A stretch of 64,000 nucleotides of DNA from Floridanema aerugineum (GTDB taxonomy: Bacteria > Cyanobacteriota > Cyanobacteriia > Cyanobacteriales > Aerosakkonemataceae). How positions within the stretch are numbered: position 1 is the stretch's first letter; each line of letters starts with the position of its first letter. The position numbers were made by a program, and so were the translations under genes. Positions 34,716 to 43,593 of the stretch are shown here, piece after piece. A model generated the notes under the pieces. That model was not told the DNA's origin, made no database searches, and saw only the letters and a program-made list of their open reading frames with translations. Location of the stretch: assembly GCF_041929345.1 (NCBI RefSeq), contig NZ_JBHFNQ010000256.1, forward strand, positions 1 through 64,000, written 5' to 3'.

Positions 34716-35870
34716 TCAAGCGCGACGTTTCATGGGAAAAATGGGCTTGACTAACACTTGTTGATAAAGTTCTTCCAATTGCAGGATGTTGCGGCCCAAA
34801 GTGTATCTTTCCACGATTCTGGCTCTGGCATTTCGACCTAAACTAGAAGTGAAATCCTTGTGGTCACGTAATAGAGGTAACAAAGTTTGTAACTCTGTTT
34901 TGACTCGCTGAGGGTTAACAACTATGCCAGCGCCCCCTTCTAAAACTTCGCCATCTGCGCCGACATCTGTAGCGATACAAGCTACACCACAAGACATCGC
35001 TTCCAAAAGAGATAGGGAAAGACCTTCTGCTAAGGAAGGGAGAATGAATACATCTGAGCCCCGCAGAATGTCGATTCGGCGCTGTTCATCTGCGACAAAT
35101 CCCAACCAAATAATGCCAGATTCAGAATCATAAAACGGTTCTAAAGATGTCCTTAAAGGCCCATCGCCCACAATCAGTAATTTGCAATCTGACCCCATGT
35201 TGGCTTTTTGCCAAGCTCGAAGTAAAGCTTCCACATTTTTTTCTGGGGCTATTCGGCCTTGATAAACAAAAATACGTCTAGCATTAAACTGAGATTTCAG
35301 GTGAGAAGTTCCGGGTGAGTATTTGTTCTCGTCTACGCCGTTGGGGATTACAGCTACCTGTGAAGGGGAAACTCCCATACGAGCGAGTAATTCCCGTTGG
35401 ATCTCAGAAAATACAATTACGCGATCGTAGTTTGCTAAAAAAGGTGAATATAGTTGATAAGCCAAATATTGAGTTCCCGATTTAAGTTTGGCTCCTTTAC
35501 GAGCATAAGGAGTATGGAAAGTTGCCACTAAGGGTAGATTTAGCTCCTGACAGATTTCTGGAAGTACAAAATCTAAAGGAGACAGGGTAAGAGATGCGTG
35601 TACTATGTCTGGTCGTAACTCCCGCAGCGATTCAATCAAAATTTTTCTTGATTGTAATGTGGGGATAGTGTAAACCTGGGACTTGTATAAAAAGGGCAGG
35701 GAAACTTCTCGATATTGCGGCCATTTGTCTGAGTCGGATTCTTCTTCTGCAAAGTGCAGGAAACTAATCTTATGCTTACTCATTAAAGCATTAGTAATTT
35801 CCCGACTGTAGGTGACGTTGCCGCAAAAGGGTGTTTTTTTTCCCAACCAAGCGATGTGAAGCTGACTCAT
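34716..35870 (-). CDS. Family 4 glycosyltransferase
   Basis: This 384-residue GT-B enzyme has an acceptor domain ('HIAWLGKKTPFCGNVTYSRE', 'DIVHASLTLSPLDFVLPEI', 'LVATFHTPYARKG') and a nucleotide-sugar domain ('RIFVYQGRIAPEKNVEALLR', 'LLIVGDGPLRTSLEP', 'LPSLAEGLSLSLLEAMSCG'). The E-x7-E motif is present. No membrane helix is seen. It is monocistronic on present evidence, far from the other polysaccharide genes, so donor and product (lipid, glycan or small molecule) cannot be named. Confidence 0.88.
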   Translation of the reverse strand: MSQLHIAWLGKKTPFCGNVTYSREITNALMSKHKISFLHFAEEESDSDKWPQYREVSLPFLYKSQVYTIPTLQSRKILIESLRELRPDIVHASLTLSPLDFVLPEICQELNLPLVATFHTPYARKGAKLKSGTQYLAYQLYSPFLANYDRVIVFSEIQRELLARMGVSPSQVAVIPNGVDENKYSPGTSHLKSQFNARRIFVYQGRIAPEKNVEALLRAWQKANMGSDCKLLIVGDGPLRTSLEPFYDSESGIIWLGFVADEQRRIDILRGSDVFILPSLAEGLSLSLLEAMSCGVACIATDVGADGEVLEGGAGIVVNPQRVKTELQTLLPLLRDHKDFTSSLGRNARARIVERYTLGRNILQLEELYQQVLVKPIFPMKRRA

Positions 35871-35969
35871 TCAGGTTTTGCCAACTGCTAATTGCCACTA
35901 GCTAAGTACGACATTTGTTAACTCAAAAGTCAAGAGTTTGTTAGGGATGACCTATAAATTCTGACTTGT

Positions 35970-36045
35970 GAACTTTGGTAGTTGGTAGTTGGTAGTTGGT
36001 AGTTGGAAAAACCCATTACCTATTACCCATTACCTATTACCCAAT
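35970..36045. repeat. Tandem TTGGTAG and CCCATTACCTATTA repeats
   Basis: Four or more copies of GGTAGTT are followed by alternating CCCATTA and CCTATTA heptamers, just past the stop codon of the MFS gene. Both are common simple repeats between genes in cyanobacteria. Confidence 0.7.
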
Positions 36046-36052
36046 GACGTTG

Positions 36053-37705
36053 TTAGCACTCTTTGTTAAATTGTGTGTTTGTGTGAGAGCTAGTGTTGCA
36101 ACTATACCAGGTAAATAGACCTCCTGCGATCGCAGCGGCAGCCAAAGTCAGAAAAACAGCTTTTAAACCAAAAAAAGTTTCTGCCACACCAGCTAAAGCC
36201 AAAGGTAAACTCATGGCAATATTAATGGCGTTGTTCTGCAATCCAAACACTTTACCACGCATTTCCGGGGGAGTTTCCTTCTGAATCGTGGTTTGCATTG
36301 GTACAGCTACCAAAGCGCCAAAAGTTCCCATAATCATCACTAGTAATAACACCAGCCACAAATCATGGGGAAGTAAAGCTAAACCAGTTAAAGCCGCTGC
36401 GACTCCCACCGAACCGAATAAACTCAAAACTGTGTGGGATAATCTTTGACCAAAGTGCCCCAACAGTGCAGAACCTAATCCAATCCCTACTCCGCCAGCC
36501 GACATTAAAAAGCCGAACTGCGAAGGTTTTAAGCCAGGAATTAATTCGGCAAGACGCACTGCTAAAACTGATAGGGCGGCAAATACAGAAAATAAGATAA
36601 TTAATTGTAAAAGGGCGCTCTTGACTCGCTTTTCATGGCTGAGATATCGCCATCCTTCCTGTAAATCTGCGAGAACGTGGGGTGCTTCGTGGTCTTTAGG
36701 GTTGACTTTTTCCTGGGTTTTCAGCAAGATTAGCAGTAAACCTGCTACGCAATAAGACCCACCAACCAACAACTCCTTACCAATATTTCCCTCGCCACCC
36801 AAGTTTAACCATATAGTATCAGCCAGTGCTAACAGTGGTTCCCCCACTGCAAAACCAATCACTACCAGCGCCATCATTGTTGTTGTGTACAGCGAGTTAG
36901 CTGATAGTAAATGACGACGTTCGACAATCATCGGAATGGCAGCTTGTTCTGCGGGAGCGAAAAACTGGGTTAAGGTAGAAACCAGGAAAGTCACCACTAA
37001 TAAGATACAAAAACCTGCTGGTAAACTAGCTACAGAGATCCAATCGTCCGAGAACCAGAGCAAAGCGGGTAAAGCCAGTACCAAGACACCGCGAAACAGA
37101 TTGGTGGATACTAATACTGTACGCTTCGACCAGCGATCGACAAACACACCCGCCAAAGAACTAAACAACACAGCCGGAATCGTAAAAGCCATCATAATCG
37201 CTGATACCCAAGCACTGATTGTCTGACTCCCTACTTGAAATTGAGTATCTATCAGCGCAATCATCAGCACCAAATAAACCTTATCCGCCAGTTGCGAAAA
37301 AACTTGACCGCTCCAAAGTGCCAGAAAATTACGATTTTTCAGAACTGGAATAAAACCAACAGCTGATTCTTCCTCTTCCTCGATTTCCGTAGTTTTTGGC
37401 GCAACTTGAGCCTCAGTCACCGCCACAGCATTACCCGGAGAAACTGACGGAATTAAACCATTATTTCCCAAAGCCACAATTTGCTGACTAGAGTTTAAGG
37501 ACTTACCAGAGGAGGGAATTAGAGTTTCGGACGCTAAGAAGTCCTTTAAGTCTCCCTTTGTTTGCATCTGAGTCTCTTCTTTCCCATTCTGAGATTTCCC
37601 ATTTCCATTTTGCTGTTCCAGCTTGCCCGATTGTGGTTTAGCTGGCGACGAAGTAGGGTAAGTTGGCATTATTAATGTTTCTCTATCAGAATCAAACCAT
37701 TCCAT
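36053..37705 (-). CDS. Major facilitator superfamily transporter, DHA3-like
   Basis: This 550-residue inner-membrane transporter has a hydrophilic N-terminal region of about 120 residues, rich in Asn, Gln, Gly and Ser, before the first helix ('NFLALWSGQVFSQLADKVYL'). About twelve helices follow, with the loop motif 'GVFVDRWSKRTVLV' characteristic of MFS proteins. The fold resembles macrolide/enterobactin exporters. The substrate is unknown. It starts four bases after the recO stop, so it is probably cotranscribed with recO. A second ATG at 37669 is an alternative start. Confidence 0.87.
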   Translation of the reverse strand: MEWFDSDRETLIMPTYPTSSPAKPQSGKLEQQNGNGKSQNGKEETQMQTKGDLKDFLASETLIPSSGKSLNSSQQIVALGNNGLIPSVSPGNAVAVTEAQVAPKTTEIEEEEESAVGFIPVLKNRNFLALWSGQVFSQLADKVYLVLMIALIDTQFQVGSQTISAWVSAIMMAFTIPAVLFSSLAGVFVDRWSKRTVLVSTNLFRGVLVLALPALLWFSDDWISVASLPAGFCILLVVTFLVSTLTQFFAPAEQAAIPMIVERRHLLSANSLYTTTMMALVVIGFAVGEPLLALADTIWLNLGGEGNIGKELLVGGSYCVAGLLLILLKTQEKVNPKDHEAPHVLADLQEGWRYLSHEKRVKSALLQLIILFSVFAALSVLAVRLAELIPGLKPSQFGFLMSAGGVGIGLGSALLGHFGQRLSHTVLSLFGSVGVAAALTGLALLPHDLWLVLLLVMIMGTFGALVAVPMQTTIQKETPPEMRGKVFGLQNNAINIAMSLPLALAGVAETFFGLKAVFLTLAAAAIAGGLFTWYSCNTSSHTNTQFNKEC

Positions 37706-37708
37706 GAT

Positions 37709-38632
37709 TTACCAAGAGGAAGTGGACAGGGAGTTTAAATATGTATCCATTAAAACAGCCGATCGAATCAGCCGTCCAAAATGATATTGGCTATACTGGC
37801 GTAACACCTTTTCTATACATAGCCAGTTCAGTTGTCCAAAAAAACCGTCAGCTACATTTTCGGCAACTGGCGGTAGTTGAGGATTTGCTAATTGCTGAAA
37901 TAAAGACAAATCGCTAGCTGAGAGTTGAGCATCTATTTTCGGTATCTCCTTTTCTTGAATAAAAGCTGTAGGAACTTGGGAATCTTTGAATTTTGAATTT
38001 TGAATTTTGAATTTTAAATTTTCTCTGCCTTCGGCCCTAACCCTCGCTAACGCTAGTAAATTGACTATACCTCCTGCAGCGTTACTAAAACCGACTCGCC
38101 ATTCCGAAGTTTGCCAGTCTGGTGTCAAAGGTTGCCCAGTTAGGCAGCAAAGACGGACTTGGGGAGCGATTCCGGCAAGAGCTAAAGTATGAAATACGGC
38201 ATGAGCAAGATAGGCTAAGACAATTAAAGACCGATTGACGGTCATTTTGGGGATTTGCTCAATCCGTCTCAGGTGTTCTGTCAATAAACAAAACAGTTCT
38301 TCCTGGGGTTGTTCGCTCAAGGCGTGACAGAGTACTAGTTCTGCCAGGTATTGACTAGCTGAGAGTTTCAGCAAATTATCACCTAGCTTAGGATAGGTTT
38401 TTACAGTTTCTGCTTGGGTTATTTTATCTAGCGATCGTCCCGATGCAATCAATAATTCATTCACCACAAACAACTCACTCCTCCCACCTAACTTTGAGTG
38501 ATGCTTCCGCGCCCCGGGTGCTACTGCCTGAATTAAACCAAACTCCCTTGTCAAAATTGTCAACAAGCGGTCTGTCTCACCCAAAGGCATACTTTTAAGA
38601 TTTATACCAGTTGCTTTATACGTTCTACTCAT
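37709..38632 (-). CDS. recO: DNA repair protein RecO
   Basis: RecO loads RecA onto single-stranded DNA with RecR. The 307-residue protein has the N-terminal OB fold ('YKATGINLKSMPLGETDRLL', 'FGLIQAVAPGARKHHSKLGG') and the helical domain ('LFCLLTEHLRRIEQ'). The zinc-site cysteines of some RecO proteins are only partly kept ('RLCCLTGQ'). An unusual segment at about 198-220 ('GRENLKFKIQNSKFKDSQ') is encoded by an AATTCAAAATTC simple repeat (37986-38022) and probably forms a surface loop. The length is above the usual 240-280. Confidence 0.92.
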   Translation of the reverse strand: MSRTYKATGINLKSMPLGETDRLLTILTREFGLIQAVAPGARKHHSKLGGRSELFVVNELLIASGRSLDKITQAETVKTYPKLGDNLLKLSASQYLAELVLCHALSEQPQEELFCLLTEHLRRIEQIPKMTVNRSLIVLAYLAHAVFHTLALAGIAPQVRLCCLTGQPLTPDWQTSEWRVGFSNAAGGIVNLLALARVRAEGRENLKFKIQNSKFKDSQVPTAFIQEKEIPKIDAQLSASDLSLFQQLANPQLPPVAENVADGFFGQLNWLCIEKVLRQYSQYHFGRLIRSAVLMDTYLNSLSTSSW

Positions 38633-38639
38633 TAAATCT

Positions 38640-38815
38640 AGGGATTAGGGACTAGGGACTGGGGACTGGGTACTGGGGACTGGGGACTGAGGAGGTGGGG
38701 AGGTGAGGAGTGGCGGGAGTGTTGAAAGTGTTGGAAGAAAATACTTTCAACACTCCTCTTACTTTCCCTACTCCTCCATCTCCCCATCTCCCCATCTCCC
38801 CATCCCCCCATCTCC
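38640..38815. repeat. GGGACTGGG minisatellite, hairpin and CCCCATCT tract
   Basis: Several copies of GGGACTGGGGACTGGG-like units (38640-38690) lead into a G-rich tract, an inverted repeat GTGTTGAAAGT (38718-38728) with ACTTTCAACAC (about 38744-38754), and several CCCCATCT units up to the deoC stop. The stretch separates deoC from recO and may act as a terminator for deoC. Confidence 0.75.
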
Positions 38816-39502
38816 CTATTCTTTTTCCTCTTCTTCCAGGTTATCGCGTTGCCGGAGCAAATTGACACCGCGAGAAGTTCCCAAGCGAGTTGCTCCTGCC
38901 ATAATTAGGTCAACTGCTTGCTCTAAAGTACGAATGCCCCCTGATGCTTTAATGCCTGCATTACCTTTAGTGATTTCTTTGAGCAGTCTCACATCGGCAA
39001 CAGTGGCACCAGCGTACCACCCTGTACTTGTTTTCAAGTATGCTGCCCCCGCATCCATACATACCTCTGCCGATAGTCGTTTTTCGGCATCTGTCAATAG
39101 GGCGGTTTCTAAAATCACCTTAACTGCTTGACCTGTTTCTTCACAAATTTCGGCAATTTCTCGGTGTACTGCCTCTGTTTTACCACTTTTTAGCCATCCG
39201 AGATTAATTACCACGTCTAATTCGGTAGCGCCATTTTCTACTGCTTCCTGCGCTTCATAGAGTTTGACTGCGGATGTGGTAGCACCCGACGGAAAACCTA
39301 TGACTGTACAAACTTTGGGCGCTTTGTTCTGAAGCAGTTCCGCTGCTTGGCGCACATGAGTCGGATATACGCAAACTGCGGCAAAGTGATATCTTTCTGC
39401 TTCTTCACACCACTGTTGTACTTGCTCTTTTGTGGCGGTGGGATTTAGCAGTGCATGATCGATAAATGGCGCAATGTCAATTTCTGGCTCAACTCTCGCC
39501 AT
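38816..39502 (-). CDS. deoC: Deoxyribose-phosphate aldolase
   Basis: DeoC splits 2-deoxyribose-5-phosphate into glyceraldehyde-3-phosphate and acetaldehyde in nucleoside salvage. The TIM-barrel protein shows 'IDHALLNPTATKEQVQQWCE', 'AVCVYPTHVRQA', 'VIGFPSGATTS', 'ELDVVINLGWLKSG', the Schiff-base Lys in 'AYLKTSTGW' and the second Lys in 'GIKASGGIRT'. The ATG at 39502 (228 residues, 'MARVEPEIDIAPF') is preferred over one 14 codons upstream. The C-terminus is acidic ('NLEEEEKE'). Confidence 0.95.
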   Translation of the reverse strand: MARVEPEIDIAPFIDHALLNPTATKEQVQQWCEEAERYHFAAVCVYPTHVRQAAELLQNKAPKVCTVIGFPSGATTSAVKLYEAQEAVENGATELDVVINLGWLKSGKTEAVHREIAEICEETGQAVKVILETALLTDAEKRLSAEVCMDAGAAYLKTSTGWYAGATVADVRLLKEITKGNAGIKASGGIRTLEQAVDLIMAGATRLGTSRGVNLLRQRDNLEEEEKE

Positions 39503-39617
39503 CTCTGTTTTTCCCCTGACTATCCTTCGGTTTACTTTTATCACAAAATGACGGCAATTTAAGGAAAGGCAGGGGGTAAAAAAGTTTTGAGTTTTGAATA
39601 AATTTAAAACTAAAGTT

Positions 39618-39662
39618 TGTTGTCAGCGCTTTAGCGCTATTAGCACTAAAGTGCTGACAACG
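39618..39662. repeat. Hairpin repeat, possible terminator of the methyltransferase gene
   Basis: TTGTCAGCGCTTTAGCGC pairs imperfectly with GCACTAAAGTGCTGACAA around TATTA. It begins 15 bases past the stop of the minus-strand methyltransferase gene. This is a known type of cyanobacterial repeat. Confidence 0.7.
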
Positions 39663-39676
39663 AACTTAGAATGAGC

Positions 39677-40996
39677 TTAGGCTGAGGCGGTTTGCAGTTT
39701 TTGGGAATCTCGTTTTCTGGGTTCTACAATTCGGGGGTCTACTTGGTATTTTTCCGCTGCTTGTGTCATGGTTAATTCTAGTGATTTTTCATCTCCTAAT
39801 GGTTTTTTTTCTGTGGGTTTAGTTGGATTATTTCCTAAAGCTTTTCTGATTTGGGATGCGATCGCTTTCGCCAACAAAGGCGGTACGGAATTTCCTACTT
39901 GTCTAAAACCATGCCATTTTGTTGCATGAAATCGGAACCAGTCAGGGTAAGAATGCAGTCTCGCTGCTTCTCTAACTGTAATACATCTCGGACTAAATGG
40001 GTGAATTGGTCGGGGGGATGTAAATGCTCCTTGATTACTCGCTGTTCCGGCTCTTAATGTGTTACAAATTCCTTCGGGATGCAGCTTGTAAAAACGGCTA
40101 ACTTGTTCAATTTTGCCGTGACTGGTTTTTTCAAATCTTTGCATTGCTTCTTCTGAATGTTTGGTACGCAAACTGGCAGTAATCATTGTAGAATCGAATT
40201 CTCTTGGGTAACTGTAGTTATCTTCTTCTACTACCAAGCTGCGAAGTTTAGCGGCGTATTCGCTGGGAATACCATATTTGGTAATTACCCAATCTTGAGT
40301 TAGTAATTCTGGGTGATTTAGCACTTCTGGTAAGTCTCCGATCGCTTCCCAAACTGTGGAAACTAAAGGTAAGGTCGAAGTAGTAGTTTGTTTGGTTTTT
40401 CCGGCTCTTTTGGAGTTGGTTGCGGTGATTGGTTCGGGATATTTCGGTAAGGGTAAACCTTGGCGACAACCTAACAAAAATACTCGCGATCGCGCTTGTG
40501 GTACTCCATAATGAGCCGCATTCATAACTTGATATTTCTCTGTTACTTGATAGCCATTCCCTTGAAATTCTTGAATAATTTCTCCCAACAATTCTTGGTG
40601 TTTCCCTATAGTCAATCCTCGAACATTTTCTAGTACGAAATATTTAGGTTTTAGTTCTAATACTAATCTGACGAACTGTTTTAACAAAGCATTGCGCGGA
40701 TCTCCTAAGTCTCGTTTACCAATTAAAGAAAATCCTTGACAAGGAGAACCACCAAATACTACGTCAATTTCCCGATCGCCAATTTGCGAAACTTCCCTAA
40801 TTTCTGCGCCAGTTATATTGTTAATATCCCGGCATAAAGTAGTCCAAAAAGGAAAGTTATACTCGTGTGTGGCGCAATGAATTGGATCTATTTCTACAGC
40901 AGCTAATACATCAAATCCTGCTTGTTCAAAACCAAGCGTCATCCCACCAGCACCTGCAAATAAGTCTACACCAATAGGCCGTTCTTTGCTATTCAT
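39677..40996 (-). CDS. DNA (cytosine-5) methyltransferase, orphan
   Basis: This 439-residue C5 methyltransferase transfers methyl from SAM to cytosine. Motifs are in order: I 'VDLFAGAGGMTLGFEQAGF', IV 'FGGSPCQGFS' with nucleophile Cys86, VI 'VLENVRGL' (Glu123), VIII 'QARSRVFLLG', a recognition region at about 180-300, IX 'REAARLHSYPDWFRFH' and X 'GFRQVGNSVPPLLAKAI'. No restriction enzyme gene is adjacent. Many HIP1-rich cyanobacteria carry a solitary C5 enzyme methylating CGATCG, the core of HIP1, and this gene is a candidate, which is inference. Confidence 0.93.
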   Translation of the reverse strand: MNSKERPIGVDLFAGAGGMTLGFEQAGFDVLAAVEIDPIHCATHEYNFPFWTTLCRDINNITGAEIREVSQIGDREIDVVFGGSPCQGFSLIGKRDLGDPRNALLKQFVRLVLELKPKYFVLENVRGLTIGKHQELLGEIIQEFQGNGYQVTEKYQVMNAAHYGVPQARSRVFLLGCRQGLPLPKYPEPITATNSKRAGKTKQTTTSTLPLVSTVWEAIGDLPEVLNHPELLTQDWVITKYGIPSEYAAKLRSLVVEEDNYSYPREFDSTMITASLRTKHSEEAMQRFEKTSHGKIEQVSRFYKLHPEGICNTLRAGTASNQGAFTSPRPIHPFSPRCITVREAARLHSYPDWFRFHATKWHGFRQVGNSVPPLLAKAIASQIRKALGNNPTKPTEKKPLGDEKSLELTMTQAAEKYQVDPRIVEPRKRDSQKLQTASA

Positions 40997-41538
40997 GCCC
41001 TGTTCTACTCAATGTTTTATGGTGTGTTTTAATCTTAGCTATGATTCTGTTTATCCGAATCACGAAAGCGCATCGCTACTGGGTAAAGAATGTTAATTTT
41101 GGGCGATCGCTAAATTTGCCATTGCACCCTGAATTTGGATCGAGCGATGCAATTAATTTTACTTTCAGAATAAGTTGTTAAGCAGCTTATTCTTCCTACT
41201 TTTAACCCAGTATTGAGAATAATACAGCAAAATTTTCGGCTATGGCTGGATTTTTCTAGACAAGTTACAACAGGTATCCTGTAATGTGAGTTTTTGTAAT
41301 CTGTTTAGGAAATTTTGTTACTTAAATTTAGGTAAAAGCTTGGTATCAAATCCCCATGAATACCCTTAATTAAGGTTAACACTTGAGAGGCGGGGTGGCG
41401 GCGAGTCGGAAAGATTTTAATCAATGGTGATGGGGCGCACTTAATATGCAAGCAGTTACGGGAAAGATGAATAAAAGCGATCGATCTTTGTCATTCTCTC
41501 GCTGATTTGAGTTTAGAAACGCCACGCTACGCGATCGC
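40997..41538. other. 542-base intergenic region
   Basis: It lies between the start of the methyltransferase gene and the stop of the manganese-binding protein gene, both on the minus strand. It contains HIP1 copies (41103-41110, 41530-41537) and a small inverted repeat near 41264-41285 (TTACAACAGG with CCTGTAA). No open frame with a plausible start is seen. The methyltransferase promoter presumably lies at its left end. Confidence 0.5.
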
Positions 41539-42549
41539 TTACTGCGACTGTGTTTTCTGACTTGGTTGAAATGGTGTATACTTCCCGCCTAAAGCCTGAA
41601 CGATCGCCTTCGTATTAGCAACCATCATTTTTATATAAGTGTCTCCATCGCTACCAACTGCACCGATAGAGTCAGAATAAAGTTGATTAGGTGCTAATTT
41701 AACTCCCGCTTCCTGCGCCACAGTTTTAATTAAAGCTGGATTAATTGTCGTTTCGGCAAAAATCGCTGGTACTCTTGATTTTTTTAAAGAATCTACCAGT
41801 TGTTTGACTGTTTGGGCGCTAGGTTGTTCTTCCGTACTAATCCCAATTAAAGTGCCAAAAATGTCCAATCCATACGCACGTCCATAATATTGAAAAGCAT
41901 CGTGACTGGTGACTAATTTGCGTTTTTCTGCGGGAATTGTGTTAATTTGTTGGGTAATCCAAGCGTCCAACTGTTGCAATTCTTGGGTTAAGTTTTGGGC
42001 ATTTTGGGTAAATTCTTGTTTGTCTTCCGGTGATAATGCAATCAAAGCATCGCAAATTTCATTTACCATCAGAATCACATTTTTTACATTACCCCAAACG
42101 TGAGGATCTGGGACTACTTCCCCTTTACCTTTGTCTAACTGTAAAGGTTTGACTACTTCCCCCGCTGCTAATTTTCGCGCCTGAATACCGGAAGCATTCA
42201 TTAACTTAATTAATCCCGGTTCTAAATTATAGCCGTTGTAAATTATTAATTTGGCTTTTTCTAATGCTACACTGTCAGCCGGAACTGGTTCATAAACGTG
42301 AGGATCTGCACCAGGTTGCAAAATTCCCTTTAACTCAATTTCGTCTCCTCCTACTTCCTCTGTCAAGTCAGCGAGAATGGTGCTAGTGGCGACAACGTTG
42401 GGTTTACCGTTTGTCTGCGTTTGGGAACGGTTAGCGCCTTGGGGGTTACAACTAAGTAAGCCAAAAGCTAGGAGGGATAAGGAAAGGGCTAATGCTTTGG
42501 CGGTAAGCTTAACCTGCGTTCTGTTAGCGGTGTGAATAATTAATCCCAT
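41539..42549 (-). CDS. mntC: Manganese (cluster 9) ABC transporter substrate-binding lipoprotein
   Basis: This 336-residue periplasmic lipoprotein captures Mn(II). A signal peptide ends in lipobox 'LLSC' (about residue 34). The mature protein is an A-I family receptor with metal ligands in 'PGADPHVYEP' (His), 'VPDPHVWGN' (His), 'IFAETTINP' (Glu) and 'YSDSIG' (Asp). There is no His-rich loop, which argues for Mn over Zn, as in cyanobacterial MntC. The gene is divergent from the ATPase gene with only about 60 bases between likely starts, so a shared control region is probable. Confidence 0.9.
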   Translation of the reverse strand: MGLIIHTANRTQVKLTAKALALSLSLLAFGLLSCNPQGANRSQTQTNGKPNVVATSTILADLTEEVGGDEIELKGILQPGADPHVYEPVPADSVALEKAKLIIYNGYNLEPGLIKLMNASGIQARKLAAGEVVKPLQLDKGKGEVVPDPHVWGNVKNVILMVNEICDALIALSPEDKQEFTQNAQNLTQELQQLDAWITQQINTIPAEKRKLVTSHDAFQYYGRAYGLDIFGTLIGISTEEQPSAQTVKQLVDSLKKSRVPAIFAETTINPALIKTVAQEAGVKLAPNQLYSDSIGAVGSDGDTYIKMMVANTKAIVQALGGKYTPFQPSQKTQSQ

Positions 42550-42607
42550 TTATCTTTGCTATTCAATCCTTTTATAGATGTTTTCATAATTGTCTCATTT
42601 TTATACT

Positions 42608-43435
42608 ATGCTCAGAGAAGTACGATCGAATCGAGATATGAGAACAATTAGCTTACCCACCGATGAACACTGGACGCAGCAAATTTGCCATGTTAGGGAT
42701 ATTCCCAGGATTACGGTCGATCGCTTGGGAGTCAAGTATCGCACGGTAGAGGCATTGCGCGACGTTAGTTTTACCTTGAATTGTGGTAGAGTTACAGGTA
42801 TTATTGGCCCGAATGGTGCGGGAAAAAGTACCTTGTTAAAAGGGATGTTGGGGTTAATTCCGGTTAGTAGCGGTACAGCAATTTATCAAAATCAACCTTT
42901 GATGGATCAGTTAGCAAAAGTTGCCTATGTACCGCAGCGATCGCAAATAGACTGGACTTACCCAGCGACAGTTTGGGATGTAGTCATGATGGGTAGAGTC
43001 AGAAAAACGGGATGGTTTCGCCGCTTTTCTAATGTTAGTCGCCAAATTGCCCAAACAGCATTAGAAAGAGTGGGAATGAGTGCTTTTCGCGATCGACCCA
43101 TTGGACAACTTTCAGGAGGTCAACAACAAAGGGTATTCTTAGCTAGGGCGTTAGCGCAAGAAGCAGAAATTTTCTGTTTTGATGAACCCTTTGCTGGCAT
43201 AGATCAAAAAACGGAAGCGGCGCTATTTGAAATTTTCCGCGAACTAGCTAACGAAGGCAAAATTGTCTTAGTTGTGAATCACGATCTAGGTGAGTCGATT
43301 ACTCATTTTGATGATTTAATTTTATTAAACCAAGAATTAATTGCCGCAGGTTCTAGAGAAAAAGTATTTACCCAAGAAAATCTTTATCGCGCTTATGGAG
43401 GACAAGTAATCTTTTTTCAAGGAAAAGCAGCTTAA
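42608..43435 (+). CDS. mntA: Manganese ABC transporter ATPase
   Basis: This ATPase energises Mn uptake with MntB and MntC. It shows Walker A 'GIIGPNGAGKSTLLKGML', Q-loop 'VAYVPQRSQIDWTYPATVWD' (the WTYP pattern is typical of metal-type ATPases), signature 'LSGGQQQRVFLARAL', Walker B 'IFCFDEPFAGID' and H-loop 'VNHD'. The start is uncertain: ATG 42608 (275 residues) is given, ATG 42638 is possible, and a TTG at 42590 is least likely. An extra N-terminal segment precedes the usual fold. Confidence 0.9.
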   Translation: MLREVRSNRDMRTISLPTDEHWTQQICHVRDIPRITVDRLGVKYRTVEALRDVSFTLNCGRVTGIIGPNGAGKSTLLKGMLGLIPVSSGTAIYQNQPLMDQLAKVAYVPQRSQIDWTYPATVWDVVMMGRVRKTGWFRRFSNVSRQIAQTALERVGMSAFRDRPIGQLSGGQQQRVFLARALAQEAEIFCFDEPFAGIDQKTEAALFEIFRELANEGKIVLVVNHDLGESITHFDDLILLNQELIAAGSREKVFTQENLYRAYGGQVIFFQGKAA

Positions 43436-43593
43436 GCATCTAACCTAAAATTAAGCTTTGGATATTTTTTAACCACAGATATCCACAGATGAACACAGAT
43501 GTTTTTGGAAATTAATTTGTCTGGTGCTAAATACCTTTCTTTCTCTTTCCTTCGCGTTCTTTGCGTCCTTTGCGGTTTAATAATAAATAATCT
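43436..43593. repeat. AACCACAGATATCCACAGATG and TTCGCGTTCTTTGCG repeats
   Basis: The spacer between the ATPase and permease genes holds two dispersed repeats: 'CCACAGATATCCACAGATGA' near 43473 and 'CCTTCGCGTTCTTTGCGTCC' near 43551. The second is related to the repeat inside the XPB gene. Confidence 0.65.

Noticed and set aside
35970..36045. Tandem repeats considered as a CRISPR array
   Set aside because: The units are seven bases long without spacers, so this is a simple repeat.
38640..38815. Repeat-rich block considered as a CRISPR array or origin
   Set aside because: No regularly spaced repeats with unique spacers and no DnaA-box cluster are seen. It is a minisatellite.
38703..39131. Plus-strand open frame of 142 codons
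   Set aside because: It is antisense to deoC and a simple-repeat tract, and its Pro/Ser-rich translation is repeat-derived.
41539..42549. Zinc-binding ZnuA rather than manganese-binding MntC
   Set aside because: There is no His-rich loop, and the layout with a divergent ATPase and permease matches cyanobacterial MntCAB, though Zn cannot be fully excluded.
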